64,000 nt of DNA from Azoarcus sp. (GTDB lineage Bacteria; Pseudomonadota; Gammaproteobacteria; Burkholderiales; Rhodocyclaceae), in the NCBI GenBank assembly GCA_031285965.1, contig JAITVD010000002.1, forward strand, positions 1-64,000, given 5' to 3'. Position numbers and translations under genes: made by a program. This document shows, one piece after another, positions 49,412 to 62,551 of this stretch (position 1 is the stretch's first letter; every line of letters starts with the position of its first letter). The notes below the pieces were generated by a model that saw only the letters and a list, made by a program, of their open reading frames with translations, made no database searches and had not been told where the DNA came from.

Positions 49412-52033
49412 ATGACACAGTTTGCCAGGGAAGTCCTTCCCATCAGCCTTGAAGAAGAAATGCGCCACGCCTATCTCGATTACGCGATGAGCGTCATCGT
49501 TGGGCGCGCGTTGCCGGATGCGCGTGATGGTCTCAAGCCCGTGCATCGCCGCGTGCTGTTTGCGATGCACGAGCTTTCAAACGATTGGAACCGCGCTTAC
49601 AAAAAGTCCGCGCGTATCGTCGGCGATGTCATCGGTAAATACCATCCGCATGGCGACACGGCGGTCTACGACACCATCGTGCGCATGGCGCAGGACTTTT
49701 CCCTGCGCTACATGCTCGTCGACGGGCAAGGCAATTTTGGCTCGGTCGACGGCGACAGCCCGGCGGCGATGCGCTACACCGAAATCCGCATGGCGCGTGT
49801 CGGCCACGAAATGCTGGTCGACCTCGACAAAGAGACGGTGGATTTCGGCCCCAACTACGACGGCTCCGAAAAAGAGCCGCTGGTGCTGCCAGCGCGTATC
49901 CCTAACCTGCTCATCAACGGCGCGGCGGGCATCGCGGTGGGCATGGCGACCAACATCCCGCCGCACAACTTCGGCGAAGTCATCGACGCTTGCCTGAAGC
50001 TGCTTGCCGAACCCGAAACAGGCATCGACGAACTCATCGGCATCATCAAAGCCCCGGATTTCCCCACCGGGGCGCTCATCTACGGGCTGGCGGGCGCACA
50101 CGAGGGCTACCGCACCGGGCGTGGCAAAGTCATCATGCGCGCGCGTACCCATTTTGAGCCAATCGGCAGCACCGACCGGCAAGCCATCATCGTCGATGAA
50201 CTGCCTTATCAGGTCAATAAAAAGACCTTGCAGGAAAAAATCGCCGAACTGGTCAACGACAAGCGGATTGAGGGCATCGCCCATATTCAGGACGAATCCG
50301 ACAAATCCGGCATGCGCTTGGTCATCGAACTCAAGCGCGGGGAAATGCCCGAGGTGGTGCTGAACAAGCTCTTCAAGCACACGCAGTTGCAGGACACCTT
50401 CGGCATGAACATGGTGGCTCTGGTCGATGGCAGGCCAAAGCTCCTGAACCTCAAGGAAATGCTGGTGTGCTTCCTTGAGCACCGCCGCGAGGTCGTCACC
50501 CGCCGCACCGTGTTTGAACTGCGCAAAGCGCGCGAGCGCGGGCATGTGCTCGAAGGGCTGGCCGTGGCGCTCTCGAACGTCGATGAAATCATCGCGCTCA
50601 TCAAGGCCGCCCCAACGCCCGCCGACGCCAAACGCGAATTGATGCTGCGCACGTGGCGATCGGCGCTCGTCGAGGAAATGCTTGCCCGCGCGATGGCCGA
50701 CCGCTTCCGCCCGGAAAACCTGCCCGCCGAATTCGGGCTTTCCGCGCAAGGCTACCGCCTCTCGGAAGCCCAAGCGCAAGCCATCCTTGAACTGCGGCTG
50801 CAACGGCTCACCGGGCTGGAGCAGGACAAAATCCTTTCTGAATACCGTGATGTCATAGAACTCGTCACCGACCTGCTCGACATCCTCGCTCGCCCGGAGC
50901 GCATCACCCAAATCATCGTCGATGAACTGGCCGCCGCAAAAAACCAGTTCGCCGACCCGCGCCGCTCCGAGGTCGTGCTCAACACGTCCGAAATCAACCT
51001 CGAAGACCTCATCACCCCGGAAGACATGGTGGTGACGCTCTCGCACGCGGGCTACTTCAAGCGCCAGCCGTTGGCAGACTATCGCGCCCAGCGGCGCGGC
51101 GGGCGCGGCAAGCAGGCCACCGCGATGAAGGAAGAAGATTTCATCGACCGGCTGTTCGTCGCCAACACCCACGACACCATGCTCTGCTTCTCCAACCGGG
51201 GGCGCTGCTACTGGCTGCGGGTGTTCGACGTGCCCGAAGGCACGCGCAACGCGCGCGGCAAGCCCATCGTCAATCTCTTCCCGCTTCTTGAGGGCGAAAA
51301 AATTACCGCCGTGCTGCCCGTCAAAACCTTTGACGAGGAGCATTTCGTTTTCATGGCCACCAGCGCGGGCACGGTCAAGAAAACCGCGCTCACGGCCTTT
51401 GCCAACCCGCGCAAGGCCGGCATCATCGCCGTCAGCCTCGATGAGGACGATTACCTGATCGGCGTGGCGATTACCGACGGCAGCAGCGACGTGATGCTGT
51501 TCTCGGACGCGGGCAAGGCCGTGCGCTTTGCCGAAACCGACGTGCGCCCGATGGGGCGCGATGCCCGAGGCGTGCGCGGCATGGCGCTGGAGGACAGCCA
51601 GCGCGTCATTGCCATGCTGGTGGCCCGCGACGAAATCCATTCCGTCCTCACCGCCACCGAAAACGGCTACGGCAAGCGCACCCCGGTTGCCGAATACACC
51701 CGCCACGGTCGCGGAACCAAGGGCATGATTGCCATCCAGACTTCTGAGCGCAACGGTGCGCTCGTCGGCGCGGCGCTGGTCGAACCCAAAAATGAAGTCA
51801 TGCTGATTTCTACCACTGGCGTGTTGATTCGCACCCCAGTCGAAAGCATCCGCGAAATGGGGCGCTCCACCCAAGGCGTGACCCTCATCAACATCGACGA
51901 AGGCTCGGCGCTCGCCAGCATCGAAATCGTCGCCGAGTCGGATGTCGACATCGGCACGGATGCCGACAGCGGCGGCGTGGCGGAAAACGATGCCCCCCCG
52001 GCTGCGGACGCAGAAGGAACCGAACAGGAATGA
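49412..52033 (+). CDS. gyrA: DNA gyrase subunit A
   Basis: [53 protein letters not shown]. Confidence 0.96.
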   Translation: MTQFAREVLPISLEEEMRHAYLDYAMSVIVGRALPDARDGLKPVHRRVLFAMHELSNDWNRAYKKSARIVGDVIGKYHPHGDTAVYDTIVRMAQDFSLRYMLVDGQGNFGSVDGDSPAAMRYTEIRMARVGHEMLVDLDKETVDFGPNYDGSEKEPLVLPARIPNLLINGAAGIAVGMATNIPPHNFGEVIDACLKLLAEPETGIDELIGIIKAPDFPTGALIYGLAGAHEGYRTGRGKVIMRARTHFEPIGSTDRQAIIVDELPYQVNKKTLQEKIAELVNDKRIEGIAHIQDESDKSGMRLVIELKRGEMPEVVLNKLFKHTQLQDTFGMNMVALVDGRPKLLNLKEMLVCFLEHRREVVTRRTVFELRKARERGHVLEGLAVALSNVDEIIALIKAAPTPADAKRELMLRTWRSALVEEMLARAMADRFRPENLPAEFGLSAQGYRLSEAQAQAILELRLQRLTGLEQDKILSEYRDVIELVTDLLDILARPERITQIIVDELAAAKNQFADPRRSEVVLNTSEINLEDLITPEDMVVTLSHAGYFKRQPLADYRAQRRGGRGKQATAMKEEDFIDRLFVANTHDTMLCFSNRGRCYWLRVFDVPEGTRNARGKPIVNLFPLLEGEKITAVLPVKTFDEEHFVFMATSAGTVKKTALTAFANPRKAGIIAVSLDEDDYLIGVAITDGSSDVMLFSDAGKAVRFAETDVRPMGRDARGVRGMALEDSQRVIAMLVARDEIHSVLTATENGYGKRTPVAEYTRHGRGTKGMIAIQTSERNGALVGAALVEPKNEVMLISTTGVLIRTPVESIREMGRSTQGVTLINIDEGSALASIEIVAESDVDIGTDADSGGVAENDAPPAADAEGTEQE

Positions 52034-53148
52034 CCCGGCTCTGGAACTTCAGCGCCGGCCCGGCAGCCATCCCGCTCGACGTGCTCCGGCAGGCGCAGGA
52101 AGAATTCCTCAATTGGCGCGGCATCGGCGCAAGCATCATGGAAGTGAGCCATCGCGGCAAGGCTTTCATGGAAGTCATCGAAACCGCCGAAGCCGACTTG
52201 CGCGGGTTGCTGGCAATTCCCGACGATTACCGGGTGCTTTTCCTGCAAGGCGGCGCGTCCCTGCAATTCGCGCAAGTGCCGCTCAACCTCTCCGCCGGAA
52301 AAAGCGCCGATTACCTCGTCACCGGGGCGTGGTCGCAAAAAGCGCACAGGGAAGCGTCAAAGATTGGCGCGGCAAGGCGCGTCACCACAGCGGAACACGG
52401 CGGATTCACGCGCCTGCCCCGCACCGAAAACCTCGAATTCGACAAAAACGCCGCTTACCTTCATTTCTGCGCCAACGAAACCATCAACGGCGTCGAAATT
52501 TTTGAGGAAGCCGAAACCCGCCTTGCGGAAACGCTCGCGCAAGCCGCGCCCAACGCGCCCCTAGTGGCGGACATGAGTTCAAATATCCTGTCCCGCCCGC
52601 TGGACGTTCGCCGCTACGGGCTAATTTACGCGGGCGCACAGAAAAACATCGGCCCGGCAGGTGTCACCCTCGTCATCATCCGCGCCGACCTGCTAGAGCG
52701 CACCGGAGAGAAAGTGCCGGGGCAGTTGAGCTACCGCAAACTGAACGACAACGGCTCCATGCTCAACACCCCGCCGACTTTCTCCATCTACATGGCGGGG
52801 CTTGTATTCAAATGGCTGAAAGCGCAGGGCGGACTAAACGCCATTGCCGCGACCAACCGCGAAAAAGCGCGGCGGCTTTATGAAACCATCGACCAAAGCA
52901 ATGGCTTCTACCGCAATGCCGTGGATGCCGATTGCCGCTCCGTCATGAACATCCCTTTCAGGCTGCCCACGCCGGAACTGGAAACGCAATTTGTCAAGGA
53001 ATCCGAAGCGGCGGGTTTCATTGGGCTGAAAGGCCACAAATCCGTCGGCGGGCTGCGCGCCTCGCTCTACAACGCCATTTCCTTAGAAGCCGCCGACGCG
53101 CTGGTGTCGTTCATGGAAGCATTCGCGGCGGCGCGAAACGGGCGGTAA
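52030..53148 (+). CDS. serC: Phosphoserine aminotransferase
   Basis: [38 protein letters not shown]. Confidence 0.95.
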   Translation: MTRLWNFSAGPAAIPLDVLRQAQEEFLNWRGIGASIMEVSHRGKAFMEVIETAEADLRGLLAIPDDYRVLFLQGGASLQFAQVPLNLSAGKSADYLVTGAWSQKAHREASKIGAARRVTTAEHGGFTRLPRTENLEFDKNAAYLHFCANETINGVEIFEEAETRLAETLAQAAPNAPLVADMSSNILSRPLDVRRYGLIYAGAQKNIGPAGVTLVIIRADLLERTGEKVPGQLSYRKLNDNGSMLNTPPTFSIYMAGLVFKWLKAQGGLNAIAATNREKARRLYETIDQSNGFYRNAVDADCRSVMNIPFRLPTPELETQFVKESEAAGFIGLKGHKSVGGLRASLYNAISLEAADALVSFMEAFAAARNGR

Positions 53149-53157
53149 AACTCAATA

Positions 53158-53907
53158 TTACGGATGAATGGCACGCTGGTTCCGCCTGCCGTGCTTCACA
53201 ATCCATTTTGCCGCATCGGAAAGCATCCCGGCTTTTTCCCATTCCTGGATGATTTCTTCCGCCTTGTCAGGCGCTTCCTTATATAAATCGTTGAGATTGT
53301 TTCCCACGCTCTTTTGCACGAAACGCGAAGGGTCATCCTTCAAATTGCCCAAAACAGTCTTGAAATCGTCGAAGCGTTCCAGCGCAACGGACAGTTTTTT
53401 CGCCCACGGCAGACGGATGCGCATGCCTTCGCTGGACAGCCGCCGAACATGGACGCTGCCGTCCACGCTCCAGCCCCGCATCACCGCCATCATCTCTTTT
53501 GGGAACGCCGCCAGCAGCGGACGGACGGCAAATTCGCCCGTATGGCGCTGGGTCAGTTCCCGAATGAAAGCCACCGATGCCGCAAAATCCTCCGTCGCGT
53601 GCCTTTCCACGTAACGCGCCACGGGAAACAGCCACCAGCCTTCTTTGAACATGCCGGTTTCCGTTTGCAGCGCGGGGCCAAGCAGCGGAACCAGCGCCCG
53701 AATGTGCTGCGCGTAAGCGCCGGGCAAACCACGCTCAAACGCCTGCGCGAAAAGCTCGATACACGCCGAAAACGCCTTGCCCTCAAGCTGCCCCACGAGC
53801 GTTTCCAGAAAACGGCTGCGCGAGAATCCGGGCAGAATCGCCTCAACCCGCCCCGCCAGCCCGACGGCAAACGCATTGTCATAAAGTGCGCTGAATTGCT
53901 GTGCCAT
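53158..53907 (-). CDS. DNA alkylation repair (AlkC/AlkD-like HEAT-repeat) protein
   Basis: VHVRRLSSEGMRIRLPWA; DDPSRFVQKSVGNNLNDLYKEAPDKA. Confidence 0.8.
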   Translation of the reverse strand: MAQQFSALYDNAFAVGLAGRVEAILPGFSRSRFLETLVGQLEGKAFSACIELFAQAFERGLPGAYAQHIRALVPLLGPALQTETGMFKEGWWLFPVARYVERHATEDFAASVAFIRELTQRHTGEFAVRPLLAAFPKEMMAVMRGWSVDGSVHVRRLSSEGMRIRLPWAKKLSVALERFDDFKTVLGNLKDDPSRFVQKSVGNNLNDLYKEAPDKAEEIIQEWEKAGMLSDAAKWIVKHGRRNQRAIHP

Positions 53908-53967
53908 TGCGATTCGCGGAAAGTTTCTGAATAGGGCAGTTTAGCTGAACGTCCGAATTCCAGCAGC

Positions 53968-54924
53968 CTATGCGGAAGGATACGGGCCAAGAAACCGCTC
54001 GCCGTTCAAATGAATCAGGTGCGACGGGGCATCCGCTATCCATACATCCGTTTCCCATGCGATTTCGCTGAGATAGCGTCCCATGACGGCTCGGTTTGGA
54101 AAGGCAGTCACATAAACCAGACCGGCCTTTGAACCGGCAAACAACTTGGCAAGCTCGGCATGCCGTTTCCCGTCAATCGGCCCGTGGCTGGTGACAGACT
54201 CAACCAGCAGCAACCAATTCTTCTCCGTAAAGTACAGGACTACATCAGGCATTTTTCCATGCGAATCTACGTTCACATTCAGCTTGGATAACAGCGCGGC
54301 ATCAAAGTAACCCCACTTTTCGCCCGTATCGCCAACATAGGCCAGTACGCTTCCCGGCGCGAATCGCGGGGCGAAGTTTTCGATGATGGCTCGAATCAGT
54401 TCGCTATGCGCACCGGGGCTGAGGATGATTTGCTGGTTCGGCGCAATCTGCACCGGAATGTGGTTCTGCTCGCGCTCCTTGGCATAGCGAGCCACCAGTG
54501 TTTCACGCTCGCCCAAGTAGGCGGTGAGGCTGTCATGCCATGCCGGAGTACCGAAGGTGCGCAGCAGAGCCAGCGCGGCGGGTTCAATCTGATAGACCGC
54601 CTTCGGGCTATTCACCGGACGGTCTGGTTTATCCGGGTTGTAGAGCGCCACGCCAGCATCGCAGAACTGGTGCATGGTTTGGCGGCGCACCGTTTCGCGG
54701 GTATTGGGCGCATACACCTTGCCATAGTGCGTTTGCGCCCAATCCATGATGGGTGTGATGCCAATCAGCGGATTTTCTGCCTCGCTCCATGCCTTGTCCG
54801 GCGTGAGATTCAGAAGCGCCAGCAAACATAAGGCGGAACGCTCGTTGTGCTGCGCTTTGGGTAGCCTCAGCGAAAAGATAACCTGCCGCGCTGCCTCAAT
54901 GTAGGCGTTCTTTTCGTCGCTCAT
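53968..54924 (-). CDS. PstI/BsuBI-family type II restriction endonuclease
   Basis: Overall PstI/BsuBI pattern (RETVRRQTMHQFCDAGVA, VESVTSHGPIDGKRHAELAKLF); paired with a methylase gene via ATGA overlap. Confidence 0.85.
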   Translation of the reverse strand: MSDEKNAYIEAARQVIFSLRLPKAQHNERSALCLLALLNLTPDKAWSEAENPLIGITPIMDWAQTHYGKVYAPNTRETVRRQTMHQFCDAGVALYNPDKPDRPVNSPKAVYQIEPAALALLRTFGTPAWHDSLTAYLGERETLVARYAKEREQNHIPVQIAPNQQIILSPGAHSELIRAIIENFAPRFAPGSVLAYVGDTGEKWGYFDAALLSKLNVNVDSHGKMPDVVLYFTEKNWLLLVESVTSHGPIDGKRHAELAKLFAGSKAGLVYVTAFPNRAVMGRYLSEIAWETDVWIADAPSHLIHLNGERFLGPYPSA

Positions 54925-56417
54925 GCCGCCAGTGTTCCCAGTTGCTCATCCAGCATTGCCTGCGTGATTTCGCTGTGCTGCTTGGCCCATCGACCCAGTT
55001 TGATGAGTACTTCTCGGCTCGGGTATTTCATCCGCCTGAGATCGGTTGCGTTGACCTGCGTATGGCCGCTGAAGCGCCGGAAATGCGCATCGACTGCTGC
55101 CGTGTTCAGGAACGCGGCCAATCCTCTTGCCAGCAATTCAGGCAAACCGCCCCGGTTCTCATGGAAAAGATTCAGGTGATTCTCGAAGCCCAGCATGGCA
55201 TGGCTGCCAAAAGCTGCCGGATCCACCACGCTTGCCGCCACGCGCCGTTTTTCTTCCTTGGCCGAGAAGCGGCGTACCGCACAATAAAAGCCATTGGGAT
55301 AGAGCCATTTTTCCGTCGCGCCGTTGCGCAGAATCGCGTTCGGCTTTTTCTGGCTCGATGCTGGCCAGACCGTTCCGGCAGCACGCAGATGGCATGGATA
55401 GATCAATGGCACTGTGTCCGCTTCGGGCATGTCCCGCAGGTGCTCTTTCAGCCGAAAATCCACGACAGGCCCAGTCGAGACCTGAATGCCCAAATCGGCC
55501 AGCGTACAGCGCACGGCGGGCGGCAGCCCGATAACCTCTTCTCCGTGCTGCGCAGGCACATGGATGAACCGCTCCGGGTCATCCGGGAAAACAATCTGCT
55601 CAAAAGGATATTTGTGGACGGACAAGTCGGAAAAGCTGCCATCGGTGGAGGTTGAAACCGTGACCGCCCCCTGCTGACCGCCGCGCTCCAAGCGGATGAT
55701 AATGTTCTCTTGAAGAACATCATCATCCTTGAAAGCCTTGCTGCGCGACCCGAACAGGTGCATATGGCGGAGCGCGGCTCGCGCAAGGATGAAGTCGCGG
55801 AACGCCCGGTAATACGGCCCGTTGCAGAAACTGCGCGGAACGATGGCGACAATCTGCCCGTCCGGCGCGGCCTGCATAACGGCCAGCGCGACAAACGCCG
55901 AATACAGGTTCACCGTTTCAATGCCCGTCCGCCGCAGCGCCCGCCGATGCACGGATTGGCTGCCAATCTTTCTGTAAGGCGGATTAAGAATGACGTGGGT
56001 ATAGTCTCTGTTTTGTTGGCTTTCAGCGCCCGCCAGCAGGATGAAATCTCCGCCAACGACCTCTGCCTTGACTTTATCGTAGCCCGCCAAGCGCCGCGTG
56101 AGATGCCCGCGCAGCGCATCATCAATTTCGTAGGCCGTAACCCTCACGTTTTTGAACCCGAAGCCGCCCACCGCCCAACGGTCGAGGAAAGCGCAGGACA
56201 GTGCGCCCATGCCCGCGCCCGCGTCCAGCAAGCGGCAGATCGACAAGGCGCTAGGCGGGAAAAGTTCCGCCATGAACCGGGCAATGTTTGCGGGCGTCAT
56301 GAATTGACCGAATTCAGCCCGCTGCGACCGCGCAACGCGGGGAGGCGTTTCGCTGTGCGCACAGCCTGCGATGTCAAATTGTTGATGCATTCCGAGCCAT
56401 TTTTTGAAAAGACGCAC
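54921..56417 (-). CDS. Adenine-N6 DNA methyltransferase (PstI/BsuBI type)
   Basis: FGQFMTPANIARFMAELF, LLDAGAGMGALS, VILNPPYRKI; overlaps the endonuclease start. Confidence 0.87.
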   Translation of the reverse strand: MRLFKKWLGMHQQFDIAGCAHSETPPRVARSQRAEFGQFMTPANIARFMAELFPPSALSICRLLDAGAGMGALSCAFLDRWAVGGFGFKNVRVTAYEIDDALRGHLTRRLAGYDKVKAEVVGGDFILLAGAESQQNRDYTHVILNPPYRKIGSQSVHRRALRRTGIETVNLYSAFVALAVMQAAPDGQIVAIVPRSFCNGPYYRAFRDFILARAALRHMHLFGSRSKAFKDDDVLQENIIIRLERGGQQGAVTVSTSTDGSFSDLSVHKYPFEQIVFPDDPERFIHVPAQHGEEVIGLPPAVRCTLADLGIQVSTGPVVDFRLKEHLRDMPEADTVPLIYPCHLRAAGTVWPASSQKKPNAILRNGATEKWLYPNGFYCAVRRFSAKEEKRRVAASVVDPAAFGSHAMLGFENHLNLFHENRGGLPELLARGLAAFLNTAAVDAHFRRFSGHTQVNATDLRRMKYPSREVLIKLGRWAKQHSEITQAMLDEQLGTLAA

Positions 56418-56541
56418 GACACCAAATCGTTATCTTATTTCATGGCGGCACGACGCGCCTCTTGCGTGACCCGCATTTCGTTTCGCGCCAACGGGAAAGG
56501 CACATGGCACAAAACGGAAAACTATCTCAATCCAGCCGACC

Positions 56542-58650
<2,109 letters not shown>

Positions 58651-58692
58651 GCCTGCTGATGCTCATATTCGTTTGGTCGAACCGTTCATCGT

Positions 58693-59853
58693 TCATTCCT
58701 GCGGGGAACCGGGGTCGAGCGCGGCGGGAACCGCCAAGTCAGACGGCGGCGGCGGCGCGGGCAGGTCTTTTTCCAGCGCGTCGCTCAACTGATAGACATA
58801 GGCCATCACCTCGGCCACCGCCGTGAACAGCGCGGCGGGAATCGCCTGTTCCAGTTCGCAGTGCGCGTAGAGCGCGCGGGCGAGCGGCGGCGCTTCCAGC
58901 AGGGCGACATGATGCTCGCGGGCAATCTCCCGTATTTTCAGCGCCAGCTCGCCGCGCCCCTTGGCGACGACGATGGGCGCGGCCATGCGGTCGGCGTCAT
59001 AGCGCAGCGCCACCGAGAAGTGCGCCGGGTTCGTCACCACCACATCGGCCTTCGGCACTTCGGCCATCATCCGCCGCCGCGCCATTTCGCGCTGCATGGC
59101 GCGGATGCGCCCCTTCACCTGCGGGTCGCCTTCCTGCTCTTTGTTTTCGCGCTTCACTTCCTCTTTCGACATGCGCAGGTTCTTGTGGTACTGCCACAAC
59201 TGGAACGGCACGTCGAAGAGCGCGAGCAGCCCGAGGCTGGAGACAATCAGCACCGAAATCCAAATCACCGACGAGGCAAAATCACCAATGGCCGGCACGA
59301 GCGGCGCTTTCAGAAAATCGAAAAAATGATCGCGGTAGCGCCACAGCACCGCCGCGCCAACGCCGCCAATCAGCCCCGCTTTCAGCACCGCCTTGAGCAT
59401 TTCGGCCAGCCCATGCAGCGAAAACATGCGCTGGAAGCCCTTCATGGGGTCGAGCCTGTCCAGCTTCAGGCCAAGCACCTTGGGCGCAAACAGCAGGCCG
59501 CCGAGCATCAGCGGGGATGCCAGCGATGCCACCATCAGCACCAAAAAGAGCGGCATCAGCGTGAGCAGCGCGTCGCCAAAAAAACCCTGCAACCAAGACA
59601 GGACGGCCACTTCGTCCGTTTCATACGCCAAGCCTCGGTCAAAGGAAAAGCCCCGCCGCAGCAGCGCCAGCAGCCGCTCCCCCATCCAGCCGCCGAGCAT
59701 CCAAAGGAAAAGCGCCCCCGTCACCGTCACCAGAAACGTTTGAAGTTCACGCGACTGCGGAACCTGCCCTTCTTCACGAGCCTGCTGTAATCGTCGGCCT
59801 GATGCAGGTTCTGTCTTGTCCTGGTCGCTGTCTTCCGCCACGGTCGGCTCCAT
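58693..59853 (-). CDS. flhB: Flagellar biosynthesis protein FlhB
   Basis: DKTEPASGRRLQQAREEGQVPQSREL; PKADVVVTNPAHFSVALRYD. Confidence 0.95.
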   Translation of the reverse strand: MEPTVAEDSDQDKTEPASGRRLQQAREEGQVPQSRELQTFLVTVTGALFLWMLGGWMGERLLALLRRGFSFDRGLAYETDEVAVLSWLQGFFGDALLTLMPLFLVLMVASLASPLMLGGLLFAPKVLGLKLDRLDPMKGFQRMFSLHGLAEMLKAVLKAGLIGGVGAAVLWRYRDHFFDFLKAPLVPAIGDFASSVIWISVLIVSSLGLLALFDVPFQLWQYHKNLRMSKEEVKRENKEQEGDPQVKGRIRAMQREMARRRMMAEVPKADVVVTNPAHFSVALRYDADRMAAPIVVAKGRGELALKIREIAREHHVALLEAPPLARALYAHCELEQAIPAALFTAVAEVMAYVYQLSDALEKDLPAPPPPSDLAVPAALDPGSPQE

Positions 59854-59960
59854 GCCTCACATGCCGCGCCGCGCCGGGAATGGCGGAGGCGCAAAATGGC
59901 ACGAGCCATTATCCCCACCGCCCCGCCAGACAATGCCCAGATGTGCGCGGGAAAGCCGCC

Positions 59961-60395
59961 TTAATTCGCGGACAGGTCTTTCACGCCTTCAATCCTGTCG
60001 CCCGGTTTTATCCCATGAGCGACGAACCAGCCCCGGTTCATCTCCAGCGCAAAGCGCACCGCCTTCGCCGCGCAATGGCTCTCCTCGCTCTGCGGCGACA
60101 TATCCTCGATATTGAGGATGCGCCCGTCCTCATCAAGAAACGCCACCGAGAGCGGAATCAGCGTGTTTTTCATCCACATGCAGAGGCGGATGGGCGACGA
60201 ATAGACGAACAGCATTCCCTGGTCGGGCGGAAGATGGCTCCGGTACATCAAGCCGAACTGCCGCGCCCTTTCAGTGCTGACGACTTCCGCCTTAATCTGA
60301 TGCCCGCCCGCCGCCAGCGTCATCTGCTGCGCCTGCGCCGCGCCCGCCGCCAAGCACAGCGCCGCCGCCAAAACACCTCTTTTCAACGCCCTCAT
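59961..60395 (-). CDS. DUF192 family secreted protein
   Basis: Signal peptide; EVVSTERARQFGLMYRSHLPPDQGMLFVY; FLDEDGRILNIEDM. Confidence 0.87.
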   Translation of the reverse strand: MRALKRGVLAAALCLAAGAAQAQQMTLAAGGHQIKAEVVSTERARQFGLMYRSHLPPDQGMLFVYSSPIRLCMWMKNTLIPLSVAFLDEDGRILNIEDMSPQSEESHCAAKAVRFALEMNRGWFVAHGIKPGDRIEGVKDLSAN

Positions 60396-60458
60396 CAATT
60401 TTCCCTCCCAGTAAACGCGCAATAATATGCGCCTCGCACTTTCGGTTCCAACACTGCC

Positions 60459-60989
60459 ATGCCCGCCACGCTACGCGCCATTTGCGCCGATATTACGGCA
60501 TTGCCCGTCGACGCCATCGTCAACGCCGCCAACAACACCCTTTTAGGCGGCGGCGGAGTGGATGGTGCCATTCACCGCGCCGCCGGGCCGGAACTGCTGG
60601 CTTGCTGCGCTCGCCTGAACGGCTGCGCCACGGGCGAAGCCAAAATCACGCCCGGCTTCCGCCTCCCCGCCCGGCATGTCATCCACACCGTCGGCCCCGT
60701 CTGGCGCGATGGCAAACAGGGCGAACCGGCGCTGCTTGCCGCCTGCTACGGCCATTCGCTGGAACTCGCCGCGCACTTCGGACTAAAAACCATCGCCTTC
60801 CCCTGCATCAGCATCGGTGTTTACGGCTACCCGCCCGACTTGGCCGCGCCGCAAGCCATCGCCTCCGTGCGCGGGGCGCTGGCGCGGCTGCCCGACATTC
60901 AGGAAGTCTTTTTTTGCTGTTTTTCAGAAAAAGAGCGTATGCGATATGAACGCGCATTGAGCGCCATTGCGCCATCAGCGGCGAAATAG
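60459..60989 (+). CDS. Macro domain protein (O-acetyl-ADP-ribose deacetylase-like)
   Basis: [46 protein letters not shown]. Confidence 0.92.
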   Translation: MPATLRAICADITALPVDAIVNAANNTLLGGGGVDGAIHRAAGPELLACCARLNGCATGEAKITPGFRLPARHVIHTVGPVWRDGKQGEPALLAACYGHSLELAAHFGLKTIAFPCISIGVYGYPPDLAAPQAIASVRGALARLPDIQEVFFCCFSEKERMRYERALSAIAPSAAK

Positions 60990-61254
60990 GCTTTCAAGAA
61001 ACCGACGATTCTCTTTTTTTGATGCCCACAACATTCAATATCAGGAAAATTGCGGATTTTTCTGAACATCATTTTTCTTTTTTATGATAATATTTTTTAT
61101 TGTCCATTTGAATTTTTTCATATTAAGAAATTAAGTTACATATAATAAAAAATGGAAATTTATACTTAACTTTTAACATTTTTCAAACGATATACCGCTA
61201 ATCATAAAACTCAACATCAAGTCAAGCGATGCGTTGTTCGGATGTGAAACTGGA

Positions 61255-61644
61255 TTACTTTGGCTCAGGAATAATCTTCACAGCGATAATCTTGCCCGAA
61301 GTTTTCTCCGCGATAAATACCAATAGATACCCCTTGCCATATTCGCTTTCAACGGAACTCGGCCCAACGAAATATGCGGGGTTTTCTTCGTAGTCATAGT
61401 ATCCAGTAGGTATCCCGAGAAGTTCCTTGACACTATTAGACGTAAGAGACTTGAGGTCGTGCTGGGAAAGAAATGAAGAAACCATTTCTCCTCTCTTCTC
61501 TTGGCTTGCTGTGAGCCATGCCTCTTTGGAGAATTCTCTTGTTCCCAAAAGTTTTGCTTGCTCTGTGACAGGAGGCGGGGAGCATCCAAATAGACTTATC
61601 ATAGCGATTAGACTCCAGATTTTAGTGCGCATTTTCCGCCTCAT
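61255..61644 (-). CDS. Small hypothetical lipoprotein
   Basis: SLIAMISLFGCSPPP lipobox; ATGA overlap with the upstream DUF6973-like frame. Confidence 0.7.
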   Translation of the reverse strand: MRRKMRTKIWSLIAMISLFGCSPPPVTEQAKLLGTREFSKEAWLTASQEKRGEMVSSFLSQHDLKSLTSNSVKELLGIPTGYYDYEENPAYFVGPSSVESEYGKGYLLVFIAEKTSGKIIAVKIIPEPK

Positions 61645-62062
61645 TTGACTAAAACTTTGAGTTGCCCAGTTAACAACGCTGCCATGCAGCGTTGACTTAG
61701 GATTTGATCTGAACCCCCAGTTCTGCCTATTGCAAGACCCACTCCGTTGTTATGGATATCCATCTCCTTTTCGTCCTTTGGATTAGATAACGATGATTCA
61801 TGGGCTGTAGTGAACTGAAGCGCCCCCAGATAACCGATTTCGCGCACCAGTACGGCAGACCATAAACAATGGCGAAACGCATCTGACTTGTCATTTCGAC
61901 CATTGAATCCAAAACGTTTTTTCGTCTCTTCAAACGCCAATTCTTTTGATTTTTTAATTCTTTTGATTTTTTTATTGCAAGTGTGTGATGAGGATGTGTC
62001 TTGATGTACTGTTGCTCTTGGGGTGTAAGCTGCTTGAATTGGTCATAAATAGATAGCGACAT
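61641..62062 (-). pseudogene. DUF6973-like protein, frameshifted by a tandem duplication
   Basis: Start 62062 (GGAGG SD) MSLSIYDQFKQLTPQEQQ...KKSKEL / frame switch / AFEETKKRFGFNGRNDKSDAFRHCLWSAVLVREIG...AHES...DIHNNGVGLAIG. Confidence 0.7.
61939..61972. repeat. Perfect 17-bp tandem duplication (AATTCTTTTGATTTTTT x2)
   Basis: 61939-61955 and 61956-61972 are identical. Confidence 0.95.
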
Positions 62063-62346
62063 ATAACCTCCGTACGTGAAAAATGGAAAAATCCGAAATT
62101 GTCCCGTATAGTACAGACCAAGAAGCAAACAGTCAACCAGTAATCTTTCTCTTACCGGGATGAACTCCGTCATGCCTTGCCCAAGTTGGCGGATGGCGGG
62201 ATGAAGTTTTGCGAAGCGGCCTTGTTTCATGCGCGATACTCAAAAGATAAATCAGAAAATAAAAATAGCTCTTGCTATCAATTTATCATTATGCAGAGGT
62301 GTGGCGACTATGCTCGTCTCTTTATGTCTCCGTCAACATTTTTTAC

Positions 62347-62481
62347 ATGGATTATGCTACGGCGGAAATCAAGCGGCACTTTGCGATTTTCGCTCTGGGC
62401 ATTCTCTGTTTTTTTGGAGGAATCGCATTTGTTGCGGAATTAGAATCTAAGTATATAAGTCATATAAAAATAATGCTCTAA
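62347..62481 (+). CDS. Possible 44-aa single-TM small protein
   Basis: MDYATAEIKRHFAIFALGILCFFGGIAFVAELESKYISHIKIML; weak RBS. Confidence 0.25.
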   Translation: MDYATAEIKRHFAIFALGILCFFGGIAFVAELESKYISHIKIML

Positions 62482-62551
62482 ATGAAATAAGCATTCAGCA
62501 CAAACTTGGCAGCCCGCGTTTTGTCACGTAAAAGGGCAGCGCGAAAATCAT

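Noticed and set aside
49640-49680. GyrA QRDR with Thr at the E. coli Ser83 position (HGDTAVYD)
   Set aside because: Thr is a common wild-type residue in beta-proteobacteria and Pseudomonas, so it is not evidence of quinolone resistance.
49577-51874. 765-aa minus-strand ORF opposite gyrA
   Set aside because: Antisense shadow ORF of a GC-rich coding region; gyrA on the plus strand is unambiguous.
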